A DNA stretch of 64,000 nt from Ephemerocybe angulata (lineage: Eukaryota > Basidiomycota > Agaricomycetes > Agaricales > Psathyrellaceae). Within the stretch, counting starts at the first letter, position 1. Each line of letters opens with the position of its first letter. Below, piece by piece: positions 1 through 9,574 of the stretch. The translations under genes were made by a program, and so were the position numbers. The stretch covers positions 1 to 64,000 of the forward strand of contig JAACJK010000221.1 of assembly GCA_013368325.1 (NCBI GenBank), in the 5' to 3' direction. The notes below the pieces were generated by a model. That model had not been told where the DNA came from. It did not search any database and was given only the letters and a program-made list of their open reading frames with translations.

Positions 1-46
1 ATACCGCCACTACGGATACGGAGACAACATCGTCAAGATCTTCCGC

Positions 47-480
47 ATGTCAATACGACTCGACCGAGAGATTCTATTCATACAATGTCGTGTCCCCCCT
101 ATTGCGTTAATCACCGAAGCCCCAACAACCGCCCTCATGAATTTCATCACCTCCAACGACGCGGTTTGCCTTTATCCCGAACTCACCGAGGCTCGCAAGG
201 GCTTTTCACCATCGTCATCCCTGAAGACGGCTCATCAACGTTCGACATCCCCGTGTTTGATAGGCTCGTTGGCCACGGTTTTACCATGTTCGAAAACGCA
301 ACGCGCGCGATTGGACGTCACTTTGCCCAATGAACCCTCCTGCCCCGCACTCTCCAGGGCGTATCCCGACCTCCTGATGTACTCCGTCCACTTCACCGAC
401 GCTGGAAGCTACGGTTCTCGCATTCCTTCGATAACGTGGAACTTAAACGTCCCTTCGTCATGTGGTTCGTCTGAAAGGAT
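47..480 (+). pseudogene. Possible 3' remnant of a decayed gene
   Basis: Three plus-strand frames carry protein-like stretches in succession: frame 2 up to about base 200 (with NDAVCLYPELTEARKG), frame 1 from about 200 to 330 (with IPVFDRLVGHGFTMF), and the third frame to about 480 (with RWKLRFSHSFDNVELKRP). No clear GT-AG intron joins them, so I read it as the end of a gene broken by small indels. It could also be the tail of a spliced gene that begins left of the window. I recognise no family. Confidence 0.2.
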
Positions 481-1266
481 ACAAACCGGTGTGTACTTAT
501 ATTTTACCGTCAAGTGGACACGAAGCTGATATCAAGCAGTGGTTGGGCCCGGCAAGTGGCCGAAGGAACTCAGAGGTTGATAGCATGTACCATACGTCGA
601 ATCTACTCTTTTGTATCGCCACGTTTGTCTCAAATCTCAGATCTCTTAGTTTGTCGCGCACAGTGAAAGAAAGGCAGATAAAATTCGAGAGACGCAGAAA
701 GAAAACAAAGATCGGTAGATAAATTACGAGCCCAAGTCCATCTCCTCGTCGCCCATGTCCGTCCTCGGCTTCCGAAAGGGATAGGTCCGCAAAGCTCCTG
801 TGACCCGAAGGTCCCGGGTGGGAAGATCGTCAATCTCGACGTACTGGGGCTTCTGTCGTTGCTTGGGCTGAGGGTGGGAGGAGCGGGGAGGGGAGAGTCA
901 GGCCATGGTAAGAGTACCAGTTGAGAAGCGCTTCGGGGCATTGACGTATCCCTTCGGACGCCGTTCCTGTCAAACAGGTACAAGTCGTCGACCCTAATCC
1001 TCAAGGCCCGGAAGATATGTTGAAGTGACCCGGTGCCTAGGGTCTGGAGAAACGCCGAAGTATTCCATTGCGCCGGTCGAGGGGAGACAGCATGGGGCTG
1101 CTCTTCCACAGGTAGAAGTCGAGGAGACACGTCTCCAACTCGCACCCACAGTGCAAGTAGTATGCTTACCTATCTTGCGGAGAAGGTGAGCAGTTCGGCT
1201 TCGCCCATGCCGCTGACGACTGGCGGGACCTGTGCGGGTTGTCGTTATGCGATGGCAGCCTCTTGA

Positions 1267-3528
1267 TTACAAGACTTTTGGCTGGCCCTGGAACCTTGGC
1301 GACCGACGAAGGAAGGGCGGTCGTTGTCTGCGATGGACTGAAGGGAACACCGGTGACCTTCTTGTCGAACTTAGCTTCCTAACCGTCCCTTTCAGCTCCC
1401 TGCTGTCCTGGTCGTTGACGAGCACTGGTGATCGAGGACGCTGTGATACGCGCACTTTGTCTGACCGGTGCCGTTGTCCAAGAGAAACATAGACATGGCC
1501 AGGATGCGAGATGTCGTGGCAGACTCCGGCAGTACTCCTGGACCTTCCGGGCCTTGCTACGGATCCGACCAGATAGCATGAGATTGTGAGTGATGAAGTT
1601 GTGCATAGATTCTCGCCGGCCACTGTGAGGAAGACATTGTCAATAACTCTTTTTTGGACGAGCGTGGACGGACAAACTCACGTGCAAATTTATTGTCCTC
1701 CTCCGCGAGCTCCGCCTTCGTAAGGATCTGAGGCACCGACTCAGGTTCTGATCCCTCGCGAAGTAATTGGAAATCGGCGTCATCGATCAACCGCATGCCC
1801 TCGTCCTCTGGCTTCATTTTCGATTTTCCCTTGCCTTTTGCACCGGCCTTGGGCCCCGTTCGTTTGGCGCCTAGAGAAGAAGGTTCGTATTAGCCGTCAA
1901 GGTACAACTGAGATGCACATAACTTCAGAACACGTACGTTTTACGGTGGGCTTCACAGGCCCTGGGGTATCGGAGTCACTCGAGATCACAATGACCTCCA
2001 AGTCAGCATCCGGCTTTCGCTTGTTTGAACCTTTAGGAGGGAGACGATCGGCAGCCTCCACCTTGGGCTTGATATGTACTATGAATTTTGTATGATCGTG
2101 AGTTCCAATTGAATGAACAGTGTTTACGGATCCGGAGGCGTACCTTGCTGGGCTGTAGCGATGGGCGGCGCGCCACTCGCGGGAGGAGGAAGAGCGGCCT
2201 CCTGTGCCTCGGGTTTGACAGGCTGCATAGGATCTTGGGACAACGTCAGCTCTTACTCAGAGAAATGGTGTGTAGAGAGATGGACACATACCTTGTTGGG
2301 CTGGACGTACGGGCACGGGGCGTTCAGGGAGAGGAACGGCAACCTCCTGTGCCTCTGGCTTCACACGAGTCAAAGGAGCTTGAATGTACGTTAGCTCATA
2401 TTGTAGTCATGAACGGGTATCACACGAACCTTGACCGACTGGGGGAACAAAGGAAGATGCAGGAGGAAGTACAACCTCTGTGCCTCAGGCTTGATGACAC
2501 CAGTTGTGGTGGGAACGACATTTGGAGTAAGAGGTGCGGAGGTCTCGGTGACAGGGGGAAGCGCCGCATCAACTACTCCAACAGGCGCAGCGGTCGGAGG
2601 GTCGGCGGGATGACGGCCTCTACAACGTTAGCGGGCACAGGGACCGGAGAACGACCGCGTTGATGACTGGAGGAGAAGCGGATCGACGACTTCAGAGGGA
2701 GCAGTGACTCGTTGACTGGAGGAGAAGCGGGATCGACGACCTCAGAGGGAGCAGTGACCTCGTTGACTGGAGGAGAAGCGGGATCCACCACTCGAGAGGG
2801 CGCAGTGACCTCGTTGACCGGAGGGGTGGCGGTGGCCTCTTCGACCGGCGGAACTGCAGTGTTGACGGCTCCAGGAGGTGCAGTGGGCTCGCTGACCGGA
2901 GGGAGAGCCGCAGAGGTCTCGTTGACGGGGGGAGGAGTAGAGCCGACGCCTCCGGCTTCAGGGAGCGCAGTGGCTTGGTTGAGCGAGGGGGAGAGGCGGA
3001 ACTGACGACCTCAGAAGTCGCAGTCGCCTCGTTGTCCGGGTGGCGGTCAGTGTTGACGGGGGAGGAGTGGAGCTGACTCCTCCGGCTTGAGGGGGCGCAG
3101 CGGCTGGTTGAGCGAGGAAGGAGCCGCGGACTCGGAGTCCTCTGGCACAGGAGATAGAGATGAACCTCTCTCCTCAGACCTCACTTGCGCCATGGCGCCT
3201 TCAATACCAGCCAACCGTTGTTTCATGATGTTGACCTTCCTCGAAATGTGCGAATAGGTCAACTTCTGCGATCGAGCGAAGTCCCTCCTTTTTCCAAGTC
3301 TTCAAGTTCTCCCGTGGAGAACTTGAACGCTGCTTCAAGGGACGCTGTCAAGACCATTTAGTTACATGCGCGTCGTCGCGAGTGCCCTACACACCAATTT
3401 TTCAGAGTAGGGGAGGAGCCGATTGCTCTCTAGGAAGGCGTCCATGACAGCTGTACGCGCTGTAAGTATCGGACCCTGAATACACCTCGAAAGCACACAC
3501 CTTGAGCGGACGTTGGTTGAGCGGACAT
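1267..3528 (-). pseudogene. Frameshifted proline-rich repeat gene (hypothetical)
   Basis: The 5' end is well formed. ATG at 3528 is followed by exons 3528-3501 and 3459-3395 and an exon from 3344 that splice in frame into a roughly 68-residue start (MSAQPTSAQARTAVMDAF, later KEGLRSIAEVDLFAHFEE). Further left come short exons that repeat a KPEAQE motif (around 2520, 2390 and 2215), then a K-rich exon with DADLEVIVISSDSDTPGP near 2000 and one with GMRLIDDADFQLLREGSE near 1790. Between them, at 2580-3120, a P/V/E-rich minisatellite changes frame several times without usable splice sites. An example is near 2485, where the repeat copy lacks one base. Beyond 1620 the 3' end cannot be resolved; protein-like stretches in different frames continue to about 900. 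Either the gene has decayed or these are assembly indels; genes nearby are clean, which favours decay. Function unknown; the product would be largely disordered. Confidence 0.35.
2590..3120. repeat. Minisatellite with ~54-bp units inside the frameshifted gene
   Basis: Units carry the core gttgactggaggagaagcgg on the plus strand, with copies near 2714, 2763 and 2812 and diverged copies onward to about 3090. On the minus strand they encode VNEVTAPSEVVDPASPP-like units. Unit lengths differ by single bases, which causes the frame changes described for the host gene. Confidence 0.7.
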
Positions 3529-3689
3529 TCTGGGTATTCAATGCTTTCAGAGAGTCGGTTTCACGTCTGAGTGGGAGTGTAGACAAAGGATGGGGGCAGG
3601 AACGTCCATTTGGGGTCGTTTACTATCCGTGAAAAGGTCCAAGGGGCACGGCCGGCCGATGAGAGCATATGGAAGGGAGGAGACACGAG

Positions 3690-3890
3690 TGCGCGCAACA
3701 CGCGTCCATTCATGAGGCGAACAAGACATCTTGACGATTGGATGCGCGTCCGATGGCGGTCGTTGATACCAGCTGATACCAGGAGCCCGGAGGAGACATG
3801 CATGCTCGCGACACGCATGCAATCTTAAGCTAAGTAGACATCTTGACGATTGTATGCGCGTCCGATGGCTGTGGTTGATACGACCCATCT
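3690..3890. repeat. Two-copy direct repeat, ~113-bp spacing, in an otherwise empty spacer
   Basis: A block with core catcttgacgattg..atgcgcgtccgatgg occurs near 3728 and again near 3840 with a few differences. The surrounding spacer (3529-4369) holds no reading frame that I would call a gene; it includes an A-rich stretch near 4175-4215. Confidence 0.6.
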
Positions 3891-4369
3891 TGCTCATCGA
3901 CTGTAAAAACGCTGTGGTAGGCCTTTAATGCTCTGTACAACGGAAATAGAAGAGAGATATACTGGCTGTGTACCTTGTGGCATGAGACGAATCCAAGTGG
4001 GTTGAACTTGGCCTTTCACTTCGACATAGATGATTCAGATAGGGCAGCCTGATGCCGTCGCGTCGCGGTTCATTTTACCACCACATGACCGTGTAGATTC
4101 TCATCAGTGATCTTCGCGAAGTTGATCCCTGTGTATCATTATGGACGGGCGCCAACTGCTCCGCGCTTGGGGTTAAAAAATAAAAAAGATCATATGGTAA
4201 CAGACTTGAAAAAAATCATATGCCCAACCAGGCCCAACCCTGAGCATTGAGCGATTCTCGGGGTCAAGGCCACCGTTCCAGAACCCAGGTATTTGGGCCC
4301 CAAAACCCCCATCGAAACCATGTCCATGAGTGCGCGGTATGTATATGGGAACTCGATGCTATTCTTAAT

Positions 4370-5370
4370 CTACTCCTGAAACTCAGTGGCCTCAGCCTCG
4401 TGCTCGTCTTCGCTAATTTTGGCCTCCAGGCCGACACTCTCCTCGTTCGCTTGGCTTGAGATCCGTCCCAGCACGCTAACCCCGTTTCACTACTGCCATC
4501 GCTATCATACTCATCCTCTGACGAATCTAATGCCTCTGGGAATGGGTCATTTAAATCAGGATCTATTCCAAAAGCCGCCAGACCAAAAGGACTGTGTGGG
4601 GAGTGTGATGAGGTGGTGGTAAATAACGAACAGTAGATACACGTACTCGTCAACAGCAGATGAAGTCCCAGACCTTCCATCTATTCCAAAAGCCGCCACA
4701 CCAAAAGGACTGTGTGGGGAGTGTGATGAGGTGGTGGTAAATAACGAACAGTAGATACACGTACTCGTCATCAGCAGATAAAGTACTGCGACCCTTCCCA
4801 GACCTTCCAGCTGACTGGCTCTAACATGAAACGTATCAGGCAGGCACATATATCGAGAAAGAAAAGGGAATACGCACTTGGCTACTGCAGACGTGTTGCT
4901 CTTCCTGGCGAAGATCTATCACCCAACGAGGGATAAGCTGGAACTGTACCGATGGGCACGTAACGACGGCCAAGCGTGTGTCTCCCTGACGGACTCTTGA
5001 TGATAACGAGGTCTTCCTCTAAGCCTGCATCCCTTAGCTCCTTCCCCCGAGCCACAGATCTACACAGGATGCGGGAAAAATCAGGCTACAGTCCTTCTCG
5101 CAGTGCAGTGACTTACTCCTTATACTGCTCCGACATCTTCTTGGGCCTGCGGCCTACGTGTCCCCCTGAGCTTTACGTTTTTGCGCTGACCTACAGCACT
5201 ATTCGCATTATTAGGAGTAGCTGCTGTGATACTTGGAAGACTTACACAGGGAGGAGAGGAAGCTCTCGAGATGGCAAAACCTGGGATGCATCTGCTGATG
5301 TGGGGTTGCTCATGGTATTGTCGATGGTGGTGTCGATGAAAGAGTGTGCAAGGTCACGGGGAGAATGCAT
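4370..5370 (-). CDS. Hypothetical acidic-tail protein with a duplicated exon
   Basis: Proposed exons 5370-5246, 5170-5117, 5059-5008, 4943-4878, 4810-4765, 4562-4511 and 4454-4370 sum to 480 nt (159 residues). Donors include GTAAGT twice and GTATGA; the donor ending exon 3 (GTTATC) is weak. The protein starts MHSPRDLAHSFIDTTIDN, has a basic middle (GRRPKKMSEQYKE, then ARGKELRDAGLEEDL) and a hydrophobic stretch (FQLIPRWVIDLR), and ends in an acidic tail (GLEAKISEDEHEAEATEF). No family recognised. A second copy of exon 5 (about 4680-4647) lies inside the following intron. Each copy alone keeps the frame and both together break it. The model is reasoned from sequence only, and the exon 3/4 junction is the least certain part. 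Confidence 0.5.
4561..4810 (-). repeat. Tandem duplication of an exon-plus-intron unit
   Basis: Two adjacent units of about 119 and 131 bp (roughly 4561-4680 and 4681-4810) are nearly identical; the right unit has 12 extra bases inside the exon part. Each contains the whole intron that starts with GTACGTGTAT and ends TTGGAATAG plus one exon copy. The high identity, introns included, points to a recent duplication. Confidence 0.85.
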
Positions 5371-6266
5371 GATAGATCAGATTCCGCCGGAGGTTGATGT
5401 GATCCGTCATGGCATATGCCGTTACGGAGCTTTGTTGCGCGCCTCTGCGATATTTGTGAGCGCCTCTTGACGTTCCCGCCCTATCACACACAGCCCTTTG
5501 TAGGATTTCGAAGATATTATGTATCTCAGTGATTTAGACCAGCAAAAACTATACTCAGATAATTCTCCAGTAAGCCTCGCGCCATCCTCTAGCGATAGCG
5601 AGTACATTAGGCAGTGAGTACGTGCGTGAAGCGACGTACAAAGTACTTTCATCTCTTGACACCTTCCACGCCACTATAAATTCAGTGAGACTCGCAGGGT
5701 AGTCTAAAGCTAGGCTCACACCTTCCTTTTGTGACAGCAGGACATCAGGCAGCCAGTGCGCGCCCCCTTGTGCGCGAAGTACAATGTGCGTTCATATGCG
5801 ACGTACGAGCACTCATTTTCCGCCAGTATTCTACAGTTCAGTAAGATTGATCTGCAAGAAGTTTAACGAGCAGTGTCTGACAGTGAAAGGGTGCGTACCT
5901 CATTCTACTGTTGCTAAATCCGAGCTGGCAAGGTGCGACTTGACGCCCTTCCTTTGTCACTTGGTTTAGTATGATATATGTTTATATATGTCTAGATTTT
6001 TTCATAGCATGTACTGTGTGCTATTCATTTATTATTCTACGTACATACTTTTACTTTAAATGTATTGAGCGAGCCTGGAGAGCATGAACAGTCTTGATGG
6101 TGGAGTAAACGTGAGACGAAACGCGCAAGTCAGACGCGGAACTGTGAATCCTTACCGGTTTCGACTTTAGCAACAACCATCAAGCTCACCCCACCCCCAC
6201 TCGAGTACGGGTCGTCCAGACTGCGCACTCACTACAGCTGGTATAGTAAATTCTAGTATAGCTGAA
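5371..6266. other. Spacer with no supported gene
   Basis: Only short frames occur here, including a 76-codon minus-strand frame at 5422-5652 with no start context or family signal. The segment 5960-6060 is A/T-rich. It may hold the promoters of the divergent genes on either side (minus gene starting at 5370, plus gene starting at 6267), but I see no clear motif. Confidence 0.5.
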
Positions 6267-7139
6267 ATGGGGCGCCCTGTTCTCTATAAAACGGAGGAGG
6301 AGAAAAAGGCCGCTGCATGCGAACGAAGCAGGAAGTACTATGAACGGTTAGGGCCCGGCATCCTTGTACCACTTACGCCGTCCAACTGACTTTATTGCAG
6401 ATTCCGGGAGAACATCTCCATTTCCAGGAAGCAGAAATATGCAGCCAAAAGGCGTAACGATCCTTCGAAGCATGAGAAAGTAAAAGTTGTTAAATCTGAC
6501 GAGGAGCGCAAGTACGACAATCGTCAGAAAAGCAATCGGTCATATCAGCGGTGCGTACTTCATTGATTGTATACATGGATGCGCTCTCAAAAATGGGTGT
6601 ACATTTCTAGAAGGAAATCTGCCCCAAAGAATGAAGGCAGTAGTAGCAAACAATCGAAACCGGCGAGTGATTTAAGGTGTGTTAAACGAGCGACAAATGC
6701 CATTCCATACCTCATAGGAACTGTGTTTCTTAGCACTGCAGTGGTTAGCCGCCGGCCTCCGAGGGACATCTGGGAAGGGCATACCAAATTTCTCCTCACA
6801 TCCTACAAGGACATGCTGGAAAATAGGTCGCTTCGCGAGTTCCTGGAGGATATTTCAGCTCGGTACATCGAGAGTGGTGTGGTCGAGGACCTTGTATTGG
6901 TCTTGCCGCGCCTAATCCGGCTTCGAGAAGGTGTTTACGCCCATGAGCAAGATATCTCATTGGAGGTGGGAGCAGCAGCTCAACTTGGTGAGCTCGAAGC
7001 GCTGGGTGCCAAAATAGACCAAGCTGTGGAGATGATTCAGGACTTGGAGGACATGGCCAGGTTCCGTGGGCACGACGAATTTATTGATTTGTATAGCGAG
7101 GGTGACCTGTACTATCAGAGATCACATTTGTTAGATTGA
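6267..7139 (+). CDS. Basic N-terminal, coiled-coil hypothetical protein
   Basis: Exons 6267-6346, 6401-6550, 6611-6676 and 6749-7139 sum to 687 nt, giving 228 residues. All introns are GT-AG and 54-72 nt long; the third ends at the AG just before CCGCCGG, because the nearer CAG would put a stop in frame. The first 60 residues are strongly basic and start MGRPVLYKTEEEKKAA, a start I have seen in many lineage-specific Agaricomycete proteins that often lie near transposons. The C-terminal half is helical and acidic (VEMIQDLEDMARFRGHDEF) and is likely to form a coiled coil. No catalytic motif is visible. The basic head could bind nucleic acid, but that is inference. It sits between other lineage-specific genes and 2.4 kb from the KDZ-type gene. 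Confidence 0.75.
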
Positions 7140-7360
7140 ATGGCATGCAAGTTGACATCCAAGGGATGTTATACTCCTTCTCTTTCTGTTGAACTCCGTT
7201 CTGAGCTACCAGGAAGGTATTAACTGACGTCGAGCGTGACTTTATCAATACGATACTTATGTGATTATAGACAGTAACTCAAATATCGAATGAAGGGCAA
7301 AGGATAAAAGATATCATTTCGATGGTGACAGGAAAAAGGTATTGAGGTAATGGAGGGTGG

Positions 7361-9092
7361 CTACAGGGGTTCTTCAGTTTCAGAGAACTCCTCTTCGTCA
7401 TCCTCCTCCGGCTCGTCCTCGGGCGGGTACAGTTCGTTCTCCTCCGTGATGACAGTCAACGATTCCAGCCTTCTTTCCAGCTCCTCCAACCTCTCGTTCG
7501 CCAGTGCCAGCTTTTGCTCCGTGGCAGCTGTCTTGGCTTCAGCGGCCTCCGCTCGAGCCTTGTTTCTCAACGCCTCAACGATAGATTCAACCTTGGCCTT
7601 ACGGTCAGCGCGGACTAGACTGGTCATTGTCATGCTAACATCCTTATGAAAGGACGCGAGCGCAGCCGGAGCTTCAGCACGGAGCTTTGGGGACGAATAA
7701 TGCGTGAAGGGAGTCCGAGCAGATGGATGCTGCACGGCAACATACATCCAGCAACCTGATCGAATGGAGATGCTCTCGCACTAGGTTCCTTATTAGCTCA
7801 TGAAATTAGGGGTGCAATGATAGGAACGGTACGAACGCGGGACATGAGGTCATGGACCCAACCGGAATAACACTTCGTCGCGCGGGCGTTATCCACAATT
7901 TCCGGGAGCAATGGGCGCTTACGGGCCAAACCTAAAGACAGGGATGAAACAGGTCAGCACGATCGACAGAAAAAAAGAAGGGGACGCACGCCAGTTCCGG
8001 GCACCGCGACCCACTCCCTCAATCCAGTCGAAGATTGGCTTCGCACCGGATGCATAGGCCCGTTTCTTGGAGGCGGGTGCGGGGGAACTGTTCATCGAAT
8101 CCTCGCGGGGGCGCTTTTGCCCATGCTGGGACACAGAGTCCACATGGTCGTCAACGAGAGGCGTGGGACTAGTCGTTACAGAGGGTGCGGGCTGTGATGT
8201 TACATCAGAGGTTTCAAGTTCGCCATCCGGGAGTGGGACTGCGCCGGCGGGCTCTGGCACAGCACATGCGGAGGGCATGAGCCCAGCCTGTGTCGCAGGG
8301 ACGGGGGCTGTAATATCCTGTGTCGCAGGGACGGGGGCTGGAATATCGTCGTCCAGAAGGGAGAGATCGACGTTGTAGGCGTTACTCTGGGCCGTCAGAG
8401 GCGCACCACCGACGGTTGAAGGAGACTGGTCAGTTCCGGCAGGCGGTGCAGTAGCAGACGGAGGCGCGGGTCCCGCAAGCCCATAGGAGGCGGGGTTGAA
8501 GAGCCAGGGGTGCGACATTGGGGTATCTGATTGGGATGTTAGAATGTGCACGCCGTCCGCGATTCGCGAAGGAAGAGCAACTTACACCCGGGAGGGAACT
8601 GATACACCGGAGCACTTGGAGTTCCAGGGGGGTAGCTCTGAACTCCAGCAGGAGTTGCTGAGGGTGGGTTGAAGTTGAAGGCGTACGGGTTCACTGAGAG
8701 AGGTTTGATGGATCAGCAAAGGACAACGAGAACAACCTAATTCTAACTTACTTTGTCCAAATTGAAATTGAGGGTACATCGGCACTACGAGGGAAGGTAT
8801 AAATTGATGATGAGATATTTAATGTGCACGGGGCGCACCTTGTTGAGCTGCGAGTGCTGGACCTTGTTGGACAGCGAGTGTTGGATCGATGACTGGGTTC
8901 TGACCAGCGGGGGGAGGCTATTGATAGCCTTTAGAGAGATATCCCGTACGCGAATGCAAAACGTACACCTGCTTGAGCCTTGCGGCTGTGAGCACACTCA
9001 GTCAGGAGTGGGCTACCATCACATCGACGGCAGTGAAGCTTTTTGGCGGGCTTCGGCTCTTTGGTTGGTTGTCGACGTTTGGAAGGAGCCAT
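7361..9092 (-). CDS. Hypothetical protein, Cys-containing N-terminus and C-terminal coiled coil
   Basis: Seven exons, 9092-8967, 8917-8839, 8784-8752, 8693-8586, 8526-7990, 7931-7863 and 7755-7361, sum to 1347 nt (448 residues). Every junction is GT-AG and keeps the frame, so the locus looks intact. Residues 19-35 contain a Cys/His-rich patch (LHCRRCDGSPLLTECAH). The middle, about residues 45-270, is Pro/Ala/Thr-rich and disordered, with a 31-bp internal duplication at 8283-8345 that encodes two PAPVPATQ-type units. A conserved-looking block (PIFDWIEGVGRGARNW) follows, then KCYSGCWMYVAVQHPSARTP. The last 120 residues form an Ala/Glu/Arg-rich coiled coil with a very acidic tail. Function unknown. 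The intron pattern and neighbours suggest a multicopy Agaricomycete family; this is inference. Confidence 0.75.
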
Positions 9093-9574
9093 GATGATGT
9101 TGAGTTGTCGTTGGCTAACGGTGCCAGGCTATATGGAGAGGGATGGGGTTCGAGCGAAAACAGCGGGTGCCCATGAGACGACCCTGGAACGATCCCACAT
9201 GACTCCTGCCTTCTCCCTTGTATCATCGTTCCCCATGTGAGCCCATGTGAGCCCATGCGCCTTGATAAGATTGGATTGAGGCCCGCGCCGGGTGCTGAAT
9301 TGGAAATGACGCGCTAAGCACGACCAAAGCACGACGGTGAGCCCATGCGCCTTGATGAGACTGGATTAAGACCCCCACTTGGAGACGATGGGTGCCGAAT
9401 TGCAAATAACTTGCCTAAGCCAGCCGGTGACCCATGTGCCTCGCATGGGAGCGGATTAAGGCCCCAAATATGTATTTGGATCGATGGGTGCTGAGCGCTG
9501 AATCGGAAACAAGGCTCATAAACCACACGACACTTTTACCCCCACCCCAAGGCATTGCTTTCTAGCTCACCAAT
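9093..9574. repeat. Spacer with three diverged ~90-bp tandem units upstream of the KDZ-type gene
   Basis: Units centred near 9260, 9350 and 9440 share gcccatg..cctt/cgat..ga..ggattaaggcccc and then gggtgctgaattggaaa-like text. The array ends about 80 bp before the transposase ATG at 9575. No gene is visible; short frames on both strands are by-products of the repeat. Confidence 0.6.

Noticed and set aside
8911..8967. Possible frameshift in a run of six G/C at the first intron of the 448-residue gene
   Set aside because: Using the GTACGT donor three bases later (after GCAGGT) restores the frame, so no indel is needed.
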